64,000 nucleotides of DNA, from contig NZ_JALHRX010000004.1 in the NCBI RefSeq assembly GCF_023952475.1, forward strand, positions 396,626 through 460,625, in the 5' to 3' direction. A program made the position numbers and the translations under genes. The DNA comes from Cupriavidus sp. WGlv3 (GTDB lineage Bacteria; Pseudomonadota; Gammaproteobacteria; Burkholderiales; Burkholderiaceae). The first letter of the stretch is position 1; every line of letters starts with the position of its first letter. The notes under the pieces were generated by a model that worked only from the letters and a program-made list of their open reading frames with translations, did no database searches and had not been told where the DNA came from. Shown piece after piece: positions 34,967 through 43,398 of this stretch.

Positions 34967-35146
34967 GGTGTCTCCTCCCGTGGGTAGTGATTTCTCGTTC
35001 CGCTCAGCTCGTAGCGATCGGCGTCGCGGCCAGGTCGCGACGTTCGTCGCCCGGGTCCGGTTTTCCTTGCAGGAAGCCGGTAGCAGACGTTATAGGCGAT
35101 CTGGCTGGTGCCGTCATGCCCGGGCGTGGAGAAGTCTTGCGGGAGG

Positions 35147-35171
35147 AAAACCGGCCGCGCTCGTCGCGGCC
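35147..35171 (-). terminator. Terminator after marR
   Basis: On the minus strand GGCCGCG-ACGAG-CGCGGCC is followed by GGTTTT. It lies just past the MarR stop codon and should separate it from the binding-protein gene. Confidence 0.65.
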
Positions 35172-35179
35172 CCTTCTTC

Positions 35180-35707
35180 TTATGCCTGCGCGTGCAACAG
35201 CTTGCGCAGTCCCTGGTACACCGCCTCGCGCTCCTGCGGCGACAGCTGCCGGATCACCTCGGCCTGGCCGCGCCGCGCCAGCGGCATCACCTGGTCGTGC
35301 AGCGCGATGCCGGCTTCGGTGATGGCGCACAGCAGCTTCTTGCGCGGGGTATTGCCGGCGGAGGTCAGCTGCACCAGCCCGCGGTCTTCCAGCAGCCGCA
35401 GGGTGCGGCTGACCAGCGCCTTGTCCGACGTGGACTGGGTCACCAGTTCGGCAAACGGCAACGCGCGCGCATGGGCCAGCAGCGCCAGGATGCGCCATTC
35501 CGGCACGGTCAGGCCGAACTGCTCCGCATAGGGCTTGGTGACCGTGCTGCGCAGCGCGGTCACCAGCTGGCTCAGCATCGTGGTCAGGAAGTTGTCGACG
35601 GTCAGGCCGCTGCCGGCCTCGTCGAGATCGGTCCACGGGCTGGCGTTGGCGTTGGCGGCAGGGGCGGGCGCGGGCGTGCCATGGGCGGGCGCGGCATCAC
35701 GGGACAT
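35180..35707 (-). CDS. MarR family transcriptional regulator
   Basis: A 175-residue MarR protein with winged helix-turn-helix YAEQFGLTVPEWRILALLAHARALPFAELVTQSTSDKALVSRTLRLLEDRGLV and a basic wing (SAGNTPRKKLLCAIT). An Ala/Pro-rich N-terminal tail of about 30 residues precedes the domain. MarR proteins are dimeric repressors relieved by aromatic ligands. AGAGGAA precedes ATG 35707. It is divergent from the Bug/molybdenum-hydroxylase operon, with its own palindrome at 35730. It might control the neighbouring orphan binding protein or the divergent operon. Confidence 0.88.
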   Translation of the reverse strand: MSRDAAPAHGTPAPAPAANANASPWTDLDEAGSGLTVDNFLTTMLSQLVTALRSTVTKPYAEQFGLTVPEWRILALLAHARALPFAELVTQSTSDKALVSRTLRLLEDRGLVQLTSAGNTPRKKLLCAITEAGIALHDQVMPLARRGQAEVIRQLSPQEREAVYQGLRKLLHAQA

Positions 35708-35729
35708 GCGTTCCTCTTGGTCTGGTCTG

Positions 35730-35750
35730 CCGGCCAGGATGCGTGGCCGG
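35730..35750. promoter_or_regulatory. Candidate MarR operator
   Basis: CCGGCCA, 7 bp, TGGCCGG: a perfect inverted repeat with 7-bp arms, 23 bp upstream of the marR start. It fits an autoregulatory site for a dimeric winged-helix repressor. Confidence 0.35.
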
Positions 35751-35864
35751 TTAGCGGGGCAGATTGTCTCACAGGCGCTTGCCATTGCCGCCATCGAGTC
35801 TGGATCCCGTCAGCGCAAAAAAATCTTAAAGAGAAGCCAACCGTCAATTAGTGGTTAACGTAAG

Positions 35865-35934
35865 TTGAGTTGTCAAATAAGGCGGCCTACGATGATTGTG
35901 TTCCTTTATTGAACTAACGTTTCATTAATAAAAC
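35865..35934 (+). promoter_or_regulatory. Promoter and tandem GTTY operator of the molybdenum-hydroxylase operon
   Basis: TTGAGT (35865-35870), 17 bp, TACGAT (35888-35893) is a plausible sigma70 promoter. It is followed by GTTCCTTTATTGAAC (35900-35914), 4 bp, GTTTCATTAATAAAAC (35919-35934), starts 19 bp apart. The second element differs from that of the Rieske operon by one base, suggesting the same or a paralogous IclR protein binds both. Confidence 0.65.
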
Positions 35935-36028
35935 AACCGACGAGAGTTGTACCCACGCCACCCCTGTTTTCGCGATGTGCACAACCACTGACTCAAGCGT
36001 CGCGAATGCGCCCCCACAGGAGCTGTAG

Positions 36029-37036
36029 ATGAGACAACAACGTTCCCGACGCGCCGCTGGCGCTGCTGCCGGCCTTGTCACCGCCGCCATGGCCGTGCTT
36101 GCGCTGAGCGCGGCCGGCGCGCAGGCTGCCGCCCCGTATCCGGCCAAGGCCGTGACCATGGTGGTGGCCTATCCGCCAGGCGGCGATACCGATGCCATGG
36201 CGCGGCTCTACGCCGACAAGCTGTCGGCCCGCCTGAAGCAGCCGGTCATCGTCGAGAACCGTCCCGGCGCCGGCGGCGTGGTGGGCGCCGCATTCGTCAG
36301 CCGCGCGCCGGCGGACGGCTACACGCTGTTGTACACGCCGAACCCGTTCACGCTGGCGCCAACGGTGCTGAAGCTGGCGCCGTCGGCCAGCTATGACCCG
36401 TTGCACGGCTTCACGCCGGTGATCCAGACCGCGGTGCAGGCGGTGCTGCTGGTGGCCAACCCGCAGGCGGGCGTGAAAAGCGTGGGCGAGATGGTGGCCG
36501 CGGCCAGGGCCGGCAAGGCGCTGACCTATGGCAGCCCGGGCGCGGGATCGCCGATGCATATCGCCGGCGAGATGCTGAACCGCGCCGCCGGCGTGAAGAT
36601 CCAGCACGTGCCCTACAAGGGCGTGGCGCCCGCGGTCAACGACGTGGTGGCGGGGCACGTGCCGTTTGCCTACGTCACGCTGGGCCCGGTGGCGCAATAC
36701 CTGAATACGGGCCGGCTGATCCCGCTGGCGATCACCGATGCGCGGCGCTCGCCGCTGCTGCCCAATGTGCCGACGCTCGCCGAGCTGGGCTACAAGGACG
36801 TGGTGGTCGGCGCGTGGCACGGCGTGATGGCGCCGAAAGGCACGCCGCCCGAGGTGGTCAGGACGCTGAACCAGCAGCTCAACGAGGTGCTGCGCCTGCC
36901 CGACGTGGCCGACAAGATGGCCACCTTCGGCGCCATCCCCGTCGGCGGCGCACCGGCCGCGCTGGAGAAGGTCAACGCGGCCGACTACGAGCGCCTGGGC
37001 AAGGTGATCCGCGAGCTGGCGATCACCGCGGAATAA
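36029..37036 (+). CDS. Bug family tripartite tricarboxylate transporter substrate-binding protein
   Basis: A 335-residue periplasmic receptor with a signal peptide ending ALSAAGAQAA. Family blocks: YPAKAVTMVVAYPPGGDTDAMARLYADKLSARL, VIVENRPGAGGVVGAAFVS, and PYKGVAPAVNDVVAGHVPFAYVTLGPV. It is a paralogue of the receptor at 17824-18822, sharing the domain layout and several motifs. It is the first gene of the molybdenum-hydroxylase operon and probably captures its substrate, an aromatic or heteroaromatic acid. ATG 36029 follows the end of the operator region with GGAG about ten bases upstream. Confidence 0.9.
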   Translation: MRQQRSRRAAGAAAGLVTAAMAVLALSAAGAQAAAPYPAKAVTMVVAYPPGGDTDAMARLYADKLSARLKQPVIVENRPGAGGVVGAAFVSRAPADGYTLLYTPNPFTLAPTVLKLAPSASYDPLHGFTPVIQTAVQAVLLVANPQAGVKSVGEMVAAARAGKALTYGSPGAGSPMHIAGEMLNRAAGVKIQHVPYKGVAPAVNDVVAGHVPFAYVTLGPVAQYLNTGRLIPLAITDARRSPLLPNVPTLAELGYKDVVVGAWHGVMAPKGTPPEVVRTLNQQLNEVLRLPDVADKMATFGAIPVGGAPAALEKVNAADYERLGKVIRELAITAE

Positions 37037-37109
37037 ACCGCACCGGCGCATCGCCTTCCAGCACCACGCCATCGGCAACGGAAACAACAACGACAGACAG
37101 GAGGCCGGC

Positions 37110-39401
37110 ATGAGCAGGGCCATCGTGGGAACGTCCACGCCGCAGGTGACCGCGCGGGAAAAGGTCATGGGGCGCGCGCAGTATGCCGGCGACCTCAAGC
37201 TGCCCGGCATGCTGCACGCCAAGGTGCTGCGCAGCCCGCACCCGCACGCGCGCATCGTGCGCATCGACACCGCCGCAGCCAGGGCGCTGCCCGGGGTGAA
37301 GCTGGTGGTAACGGGGTACGACGTGCCCGCCCGCCACTGGGGGCCGCACCGCAAGGAGCAGCGCATCCTGGCCTGCGGCGTGGTGCGCCATGTCGGCGAG
37401 GAAGTGGCGGCGGTGGTGGCGGTCAGCGAGGAGATCGCGCGCGATGCGCTGGACCTGATCCAGGTCGAGTACGAGGCGCTGCCCGCGCTGCTGACGCCGG
37501 CCGCGGCGCTGGCCGCGGGCGCGCCGGAGATCCACGCCGGTACGGGCAATATCGGCCATGAAATGCGCATCGAGCGCGGCGACGTCGAGGCCGCCTTCGC
37601 GGCGTGCGCCGCGGTATACGAGGCGACCTACGACATGCACTCGCAGTACCCCGGCTACCTCGAGCCGATGGCGTCGGTCGCCGCGCAGGACGGCAACGGA
37701 CGGCTTACGGTGTGGGCGTCGACGCAGTCGGTGTTCCTGGCGCGCGCGCGGCTGGCCGAGGCGCTGGACCGGCCGGTCTCGACCATCCGCGTGGTTCAGG
37801 CCACCACCGGCGGCGGCTTCGGCGCCAAGATCGTCGAGGAGAACAACAGCCTGATCTGCGCCTTCCTGGCGAGCCGGCTGGAGCGCCCGGTGCGGCTGGT
37901 CAACAACCGGCTGGAAGACTTCCAGGGCGCGCGCGCCAGCGTGCCGATGCGAGTCTGGCTGCGCCTGGGCGTTGACGCCGACGGCGTGATCCTGGCCAAG
38001 GACGTGCGCATCACGGCCGAGTGCGGCGCCTATTCCGGGCTGGCCGGCGATGTGATGCACGTCACCGCCATGCGCAGCGACAACATGCATCGCTTGCACA
38101 ACGTGCGCTCGCACGCGGTGATGGCCTATACCAACAACCCGCCGCGCGGCGCCTTTCGCGGCTTCGGCGGCCAGCAGATGCAGTTTCCGCTGAACTGCCA
38201 CCTGACGGTGCTGGCCGGCATGCTCGGCATCGACCCGATCGAAGTGCACAAGCGCAATGCCATCGGCGCCGGCGAGACCAGCGTGCATGGCTGGAAGATC
38301 AGCAGCACCGGCATGGCCGAATGCCTGGACATGACGCGCCGCGCCATCGGCTGGGACGACAAGCGCGCGGCGCCGCGCGGCACCGGCACGCGCCGGCGCG
38401 GCGTCGGCATTGCCGCGGCGATGCATGTCAGCGGCAACCGCACGCTGGGCAACTGGGACGGCTCGACCATCCTGCTCAAGATGAACGAGGACGGGCGCGT
38501 GATGCTGCAGACCAGCGAGTGCGACATGGGGCAGGGCGCCAACACCATGCTCAGCCAGATCTGCGCGCAGGAGCTGGGCATTCCGCTGTCGCACGTTACC
38601 GTAATGGCGCCGGATACCGATACCGCGCCGTTCTGCCTGGGCTCGCTGGCGTCGCGCGTGACCATCATCTCGGGCAACGCGGTGCTGCGCGCGGCGCGCG
38701 AGGCGCGGCAGAAGCTGCTGGCGCTGGCGGCGGAAAAGCTCGGCGTGGAGGCGCGGCAACTGGTGATCGCCGATGGCCGCATCGCGGTGCCGGATCAGCC
38801 CGACAAGTCGGCCACGCTGGCCGAGATCGCGCGGCTGCATATCTTCCGCCACGGCGGCGAGGGCATCCACGTGCGCGCCACTTACGACGCGCCCACGGTG
38901 ATGCACGACGCCAACTACTACGGCAACGTCGCCCCCGCGCATTCGTTCGCGGCTCAGGCGGTGGAAGTGGAGGTCGATACCTGCACCGGCCAGGTCACCG
39001 TGATCGACAGCTTTGTCGCCGACGACTGTGGCAAGGCCATCAACCCGCTCGCGGTTCACGGCCAGACCCACGGCGCCACCGTGCAGGCGATCGGCTGGAC
39101 CCTGTACGAGCATCTGCAATACGAGGACGGCCGCCTGATGAACGGCAACTTCGCCGACTACACCATGCCCACCGCCGACGCGGTGCCGATGCTGCGCACC
39201 GACGTGGTCGAATCGAACGACCCCAACGGCCCCTACGGCGCCAAGGGCGCCAGCGAGACCGCGATCCTGCCGGGCGCGGCGGCGATCGCCAATGCCGTGT
39301 TCGACGCGGTCGGCGTGCGCATCCAGTCGCTGCCGATCACGCCCGAGAAGGTGCTGGCAGGCCTGCGCGAACTCGACCAAAAGGAGGCCGCCCGTGCGTG
39401 A
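37110..39401 (+). CDS. Molybdenum hydroxylase, large molybdopterin subunit
   Basis: A 763-residue subunit of the xanthine oxidase family. Visible motifs: GRAQYAGDLKLPGMLHAKVLRSPHPHARI, QATTGGGFGAKIVEENNSL, PPRGAFRGFGGQQMQFPLN, and the C-terminal GAKGASETAILPGAAAI with the catalytic Glu E716. It hydroxylates a (hetero)aromatic ring or a CoA thioester with water-derived oxygen using a Mo-pterin cytosine dinucleotide. With the FAD and 2Fe-2S subunits downstream it forms a heterotrimer; the neighbours fit nicotinate-, hydroxybenzoyl-CoA- or isoquinoline-type enzymes, not CO dehydrogenase (no AYRCSFR loop). GAGG precedes ATG 37110. Confidence 0.92.
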   Translation: MSRAIVGTSTPQVTAREKVMGRAQYAGDLKLPGMLHAKVLRSPHPHARIVRIDTAAARALPGVKLVVTGYDVPARHWGPHRKEQRILACGVVRHVGEEVAAVVAVSEEIARDALDLIQVEYEALPALLTPAAALAAGAPEIHAGTGNIGHEMRIERGDVEAAFAACAAVYEATYDMHSQYPGYLEPMASVAAQDGNGRLTVWASTQSVFLARARLAEALDRPVSTIRVVQATTGGGFGAKIVEENNSLICAFLASRLERPVRLVNNRLEDFQGARASVPMRVWLRLGVDADGVILAKDVRITAECGAYSGLAGDVMHVTAMRSDNMHRLHNVRSHAVMAYTNNPPRGAFRGFGGQQMQFPLNCHLTVLAGMLGIDPIEVHKRNAIGAGETSVHGWKISSTGMAECLDMTRRAIGWDDKRAAPRGTGTRRRGVGIAAAMHVSGNRTLGNWDGSTILLKMNEDGRVMLQTSECDMGQGANTMLSQICAQELGIPLSHVTVMAPDTDTAPFCLGSLASRVTIISGNAVLRAAREARQKLLALAAEKLGVEARQLVIADGRIAVPDQPDKSATLAEIARLHIFRHGGEGIHVRATYDAPTVMHDANYYGNVAPAHSFAAQAVEVEVDTCTGQVTVIDSFVADDCGKAINPLAVHGQTHGATVQAIGWTLYEHLQYEDGRLMNGNFADYTMPTADAVPMLRTDVVESNDPNGPYGAKGASETAILPGAAAIANAVFDAVGVRIQSLPITPEKVLAGLRELDQKEAARA

Positions 39402-40260
39402 CTTTGCTTTCCTGGAGCCGGCCACCGTGGCCGAGGCCAGCCACATGCTGGCCGACCTGGGCGACAGCTGCCGCCTCTTTGCCGGCGGCACCGCGCTGAT
39501 GCTGGGCATGCGCCAGCGCATGCTGGCGCCCAGCCACCTGGTCTCGCTGGGCCGGCTCGATGCGCTGCGCGGCATCAGCTTCGATGCGCGCGAGGGCCTG
39601 CGCATCGGCGCGCTGACCCTGCATGCCGAGCTTGCGCGCTCGCCGCTGGTGCAGGCGCACTATCCAATGCTGGCCAGCATGGCCGCGCGCGTCGCCAATC
39701 CGCAGGTGCGCAACCAGGGCACCCTCGGCGGCAATCTCTGCTATGCCGACCCGGCCACCGATCCGCCCGGCTGCCTGATGGCGCTGGGCGCGCAGGTCGT
39801 GGTCCGTGGCCGCGACGGCGAGCGCGTGATCGACATCGAGGACTTCCTGGTCGACTACTACGTCACGGCGCTGGCGCCAGATGAAATCGTCACGCAGATC
39901 CGCGTGCCCGCGCCGGGTGCCGGCGCCGACGGCCACTATGCGCGCTTCCTGCGCACGGCCGCCGAGCACCGCCCGCTGGCCAGCGTGGCGCTGGCGGTGC
40001 GGCGCGAGGGCGCGTTCTGTATCGAGGCCCGCCTGGCGGTGGGCGCGTCGACGCCGGTGCCGTGCCGGCTGCGGCGCGCCGAGGCGCTGCTGGCGGGCCA
40101 GGCAGTGACGGCGGAGCTGGCCGCGCAAGCCGCGGCCATCGTCGCCGAGGACATCAATGCCGTGTCGGACGCGCGCGGGGCCGAGGGCTACCGCCGCGAA
40201 ATGGTGCGCGTGGTCGCGCACCGCACCATTGCCGCCTTGTTCGGCGTGGCATCGGAGTAA
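39394..40260 (+). CDS. Molybdenum hydroxylase, FAD subunit
   Basis: A 288-residue FAD-binding subunit (CoxM type). FAGGTALMLGMRQRML is the FAD motif near residue 30, and NPQVRNQGTLGGNLCYADPATDPPGCLMALGAQV is the typical second FAD contact. It carries electrons from the 2Fe-2S subunit to the acceptor. GTG 39394 has AAGGAGG six bases upstream and overlaps the stop of the large subunit. Position between large and small subunits matches the L-M-S gene order seen in several hydroxylase operons. Confidence 0.9.
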   Translation: MRDFAFLEPATVAEASHMLADLGDSCRLFAGGTALMLGMRQRMLAPSHLVSLGRLDALRGISFDAREGLRIGALTLHAELARSPLVQAHYPMLASMAARVANPQVRNQGTLGGNLCYADPATDPPGCLMALGAQVVVRGRDGERVIDIEDFLVDYYVTALAPDEIVTQIRVPAPGAGADGHYARFLRTAAEHRPLASVALAVRREGAFCIEARLAVGASTPVPCRLRRAEALLAGQAVTAELAAQAAAIVAEDINAVSDARGAEGYRREMVRVVAHRTIAALFGVASE

Positions 40261-40271
40261 GGAGCCTACCC

Positions 40272-40748
40272 ATGAATCCAGTCAGCATCGAAGTCACCGT
40301 CAACGGTGAAGAACACCAGGTGCAGGTGCCGGCGCGGCGCCTGCTTGCCGACCTGCTGCGCGACGACCTGAACCTGACCGGCACCAAGCGCGGCTGCGAG
40401 ACCGGCATCTGCGGCGCCTGCTCCGTACTGGTCGACGGCGAGGTGGTCAAGTCCTGCCTGTTGCTCGCGGTGCAGGCGCGCGGCCGTCATGTGATGACCG
40501 TGGAAGGCCTGGCCGCCGACGGCCAGCTGCATCCGCTGCAGCAAAGCTTCATGGAGCACGGCGGGCTGCAGTGCGGCTATTGCACGCCGGGCTTCCTGAT
40601 GGCGGCGTGCGCGCTGCTCGCCAATAATCCCAATCCGACCGAAGAAGAAGTCCGCCATGGCCTGAACGGCAACCTGTGCCGTTGCACCGGTTATGTCGGC
40701 ATCGTCGAATCGGTCCTGTCCGCCGCGGAGGCAATGCGTGGAAATTGA
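40272..40748 (+). CDS. Molybdenum hydroxylase, 2Fe-2S subunit
   Basis: A 158-residue subunit with two [2Fe-2S] clusters. The plant-ferredoxin-like cluster uses C42, C47, C50 and C62 (GCETGICGAC...SC). The second, near the molybdenum site, uses C101, C104, C136 and C138 (CGYC...CRC). It passes electrons from the Mo centre to the FAD subunit. GGAG precedes ATG 40272, and the 3' end overlaps the CoxG-like gene by 11 bp. Confidence 0.93.
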   Translation: MNPVSIEVTVNGEEHQVQVPARRLLADLLRDDLNLTGTKRGCETGICGACSVLVDGEVVKSCLLLAVQARGRHVMTVEGLAADGQLHPLQQSFMEHGGLQCGYCTPGFLMAACALLANNPNPTEEEVRHGLNGNLCRCTGYVGIVESVLSAAEAMRGN

Positions 40749-41484
40749 AAAGACCCTGGTCACCGCGGCGCCGCAGGCGCGCGTGTGGGAACTGCTGCTC
40801 GACCCCAACGTGATGGGCGCGTGCGTGCCCGGCATGGAATCGATCGAAGTGCTCAGCGAGGTCGAGTACGTCGCGCACATGGCGGTAAAGATCGCCTTCA
40901 TCAACGCGCGCTTCCGGCTGCATACGAAGATCGTCGAGACCCGCGCGCCCCATTACCTGCGCACCGAGGGCAGCGGCGAGGACGCTTCGGTGGCCAGCTC
41001 GCTGCGCCAGTCGAGCGAATTGTTCCTGACGCCGCTGGACCATGGCGGCACGCAGCTGCGCATCAAGGTGCAGGTCGATGTGCTGGGGCGGCTGGGGACC
41101 TTCGGCCTGAGCGTGATGAAAACCAAGGCCGACCGCATGTGGGACGAGTTCGGCGCCAACCTGCTGGCGCGGCTGTCGCCGCAGGACGGGCAGGCTGTGC
41201 CCGAGCCGGCGCAGCAAGCGCCTGCGGCGCAGGCGACCGCCGTCGCGCCGCGTTCGGCCGCCAACGGCCACGCAGTGCTGCCGGCGCGCCCGTTGGCGCC
41301 GCAAGCCGCTCCGGCCGGGCTGTTGGCGCGCCTGTTCGGGCGCGGCGACGCCGCGCGCGGGCCGCATGCCGAGATCTGCATCGAGCTGCGCCGCCCCGAC
41401 GAGACCATCGTGGTGCGCTGGCCGGCGGCGCATGGCGAGCAGTGCGCGGCGTGGCTGCACGACTACCTGCGCCCTGGCGCATAG
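40738..41484 (+). CDS. CoxG-like SRPBCC protein
   Basis: A 248-residue protein. Residues 1-150 form an SRPBCC/CoxG domain (MEIEKTLVTAAPQARVWELLLDPNVMGACVPGMESIEV). A flexible Ala/Pro-rich linker (~155-205) leads to an extra C-terminal segment PHAEICIELRRPDETIVVRWPAAHGEQCAAWLHDYLRPG. CoxG anchors CO dehydrogenase to the membrane in carboxidotrophs and related proteins accompany other molybdenum hydroxylases; a membrane-anchoring or quinone-coupling role is inferred. GTG 40738 has GCGGAGG upstream and overlaps the preceding stop. Confidence 0.85.
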   Translation: MEIEKTLVTAAPQARVWELLLDPNVMGACVPGMESIEVLSEVEYVAHMAVKIAFINARFRLHTKIVETRAPHYLRTEGSGEDASVASSLRQSSELFLTPLDHGGTQLRIKVQVDVLGRLGTFGLSVMKTKADRMWDEFGANLLARLSPQDGQAVPEPAQQAPAAQATAVAPRSAANGHAVLPARPLAPQAAPAGLLARLFGRGDAARGPHAEICIELRRPDETIVVRWPAAHGEQCAAWLHDYLRPGA

Positions 41485-41595
41485 CGGCGTCGGCGGCCTT
41501 GGCAGCGGGGACTGTCCGCAATACGGGTACCCTATCGGGTGCGGGCGTGATATATGAGAGCGTTGCGCCAAGACCGACTATTGCAGAGACAGACC

Positions 41596-42459
41596 ATGAC
41601 GACCGATTCGCCGCAGGAAGACACGCAGGAAGGCGGCCAGGAGAGTGCGCAGGAGGGTGCACCAGAAAGCGCGCAAGACAAGTACATCGTGCCCGGGCTC
41701 GAGCGCGGGCTGCGCCTGCTGGGCGAGTTCAGCAGCCGCGAGCGCACCCTGTCGGCCGCCGAGCTGGCGCGCCGGCTCAAGGTGCCGCGCTCGACCGTGT
41801 TCCGGCTGCTGGCCACGCTGGAAATGATGGGCTTCGTCGAGCGCACCGACGGTGGGCGCGAGTTCCGGCTGGGCATGGCGGTGCTGCGCCTCGGCTTCGA
41901 CTACCTGGCTTCGCTCGAGCTGACCGAGCTTGGGCGCCCGCTGCTGGACCGGCTGCGCGACGAGATCCACTACCCGTGCAACCTGGTGGTGCGCGACGGC
42001 CGTTCCATCGTCTATGTGGCCAAGTCGGTGGCGTCGCGCCCGTTTGCCAGCACCGTCAATGTCGGCACCCGGCTGCCGGCGCATGCCACGGTGCTGGGGC
42101 GCGTGCTGCTGGAAGACCTGTCGCTGGCCGAATTGCGCGCGCTTTATCCGGAAGAGCGGCTGGAAGTTTATTCCGAAAGCACGCCGCGCACGGTCGAAGA
42201 GCTGTACGAGATGGTCCAGCGCGACCGCCAGCGTGGCTACGTGCTGCACGAAGGCTTCTTCGAGGCCAGCATCTCGACCATCGCGGCGCCGGTGCGCGAC
42301 CGCAGCGGCAAGGTGACGGCGGCGCTGGGCGCGACCATCCCGGCCGCTCGCATCGACCCGGACCAGCTCGACAACATGGTGGAACAGGTGCGGCGCGCCG
42401 CGGCGGAGCTGTCGCGGCTGCTCGACTACCGGCCGGAGGTGCCCAGGCCGTTTGCCTGA
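41596..42459 (+). CDS. IclR family transcriptional regulator (copy 2)
   Basis: A 287-residue IclR protein with the same layout as the one at 24269: winged helix LSAAELARRLKVPRSTVFRLLATLEMMGFVE and effector domain FFEASISTIAAPVRDRSGKVTAALGATIP. Beyond the first ~35 residues it is almost identical to copy 1, so the pair is a recent duplication or transfer within the genome. The N terminus is a Gln/Glu/Ser-rich repeat (QEDTQEGGQESAQEGAPESAQDK), low complexity. ATG 41596 is preferred over 41554. Placed after the hydroxylase operon, it probably controls it through the 35900 operator. Confidence 0.9.
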   Translation: MTTDSPQEDTQEGGQESAQEGAPESAQDKYIVPGLERGLRLLGEFSSRERTLSAAELARRLKVPRSTVFRLLATLEMMGFVERTDGGREFRLGMAVLRLGFDYLASLELTELGRPLLDRLRDEIHYPCNLVVRDGRSIVYVAKSVASRPFASTVNVGTRLPAHATVLGRVLLEDLSLAELRALYPEERLEVYSESTPRTVEELYEMVQRDRQRGYVLHEGFFEASISTIAAPVRDRSGKVTAALGATIPAARIDPDQLDNMVEQVRRAAAELSRLLDYRPEVPRPFA

Positions 42460-42480
42460 ACCGGGGCCGCCGGTACGGCG

Positions 42481-43326
42481 TCACCGCGGCGCAGCGTCGC
42501 CCCGATAGCCCATCAGTCCGGACAGGTCGCGCGCCGCCTGCCGGACTTCCTTCTGCACGCGCTCGCGCAGCGTGCCGTCGGCCTCGAAGCGCTGCTGCGG
42601 CCCGGCCACGCTGATGGCGGCGATCACCGCGCCGTCGGCGCCGCGCACCGGTGCCGAGCAGGCATCGATGCCGGGTTCGTAGGCGGAGAAGCTCCAGGCG
42701 CAGCCGCGCTCGCGGTCGGCGGCCAGGATCTCGGCCAGGCGCGCATGGGTCGCCGGGCTCTGCCCGGTGGCCGCGGGCAGCGGATCGGGCCCCAGCAATT
42801 CGCGCAGCGTCTCGGGCGGCAACTCGGCAATCAGCATCCGGCCCGGCGTGGTCAGGTGCGCGGCAACGCGGCTGCCCACCTGGATATTGCTGACCAGCGC
42901 CGCCGCCGGCATCTGCCGCAGCAGGTAGAGCGCATCGCCGCCATCGCGCACCGCCAGGTAGGCCGATAGCTGCAGCGAGGCACTGAGCCGGGCCAGCACG
43001 CGCCCGGCGAAGCTGGTCAGGTCGTTGGAGGCCAGCACGCGCGAGGCCAGCTTCAGGAAGTTGAAGCCGACCTGGTGGCCGCCCTGGGGCAGCCGCTCGA
43101 CCATGCCTTCATGCTCGAGCGTATCGAGCAGGCGCATCACGGTGACCCGGTTCACGTCGATGCGGCGGCCGACCTCGCTCAGGTTGGCGGTGGCGCCGCC
43201 TTCGGCGATAAAGCGCAGCAGCCGCATGCCGCGGATGACCGGCGACACCAGCTGGGCCTCGCGGGCATCCTCCGGTGCGGCGCCATCGTCGAGGTCAGGT
43301 TCGGTCGGCAGGCGGGACTTGGGCAT
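42481..43326 (-). CDS. IclR family transcriptional regulator (third, divergent type)
   Basis: A 281-residue IclR regulator distinct from the two paralogues. The winged helix is SEVGRRIDVNRVTVMRLLDTLEHEGMVERL and the effector domain ends CSAPVRGADGAVIAAISVAGP. The N terminus is an acidic tail (EPDLDDGAAPEDAREAQ). It is downstream of the NicC-like gene on the same strand with a terminator between, so it is probably transcribed separately and may regulate that gene. Converges with copy 2, 21 bp apart. Confidence 0.88.
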   Translation of the reverse strand: MPKSRLPTEPDLDDGAAPEDAREAQLVSPVIRGMRLLRFIAEGGATANLSEVGRRIDVNRVTVMRLLDTLEHEGMVERLPQGGHQVGFNFLKLASRVLASNDLTSFAGRVLARLSASLQLSAYLAVRDGGDALYLLRQMPAAALVSNIQVGSRVAAHLTTPGRMLIAELPPETLRELLGPDPLPAATGQSPATHARLAEILAADRERGCAWSFSAYEPGIDACSAPVRGADGAVIAAISVAGPQQRFEADGTLRERVQKEVRQAARDLSGLMGYRGDAAPR

Positions 43327-43346
43327 GTGGGCGTGGACTATCCATG

Positions 43347-43370
43347 GAAAACGGCCGCGCAGGCGGCCGT
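43347..43370 (-). terminator. Terminator of the NicC-like gene
   Basis: On the minus strand ACGGCCGC-CTGC-GCGGCCGT is followed by TTTTCC. It lies directly after the monooxygenase stop codon and should separate it from the IclR gene. Confidence 0.75.
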
Positions 43371-43398
43371 GCTGGCGCGGAACGCGGGGCCGGCGGTT

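Larger units (their letters stand above)
35708..36028. promoter_or_regulatory. Divergent regulatory region, marR / molybdenum-hydroxylase operon
   Basis: A 321-bp gap with a GC-rich MarR-side palindrome (35730-35750), an AT-rich centre, and the promoter plus tandem operator for the plus-strand operon (35865-35934). No gene is visible. Confidence 0.6.

Noticed and set aside
37023..39605. 860-codon minus-strand frame across the molybdenum hydroxylase
   Set aside because: Antisense shadow; the plus-strand gene has intact family motifs end to end.
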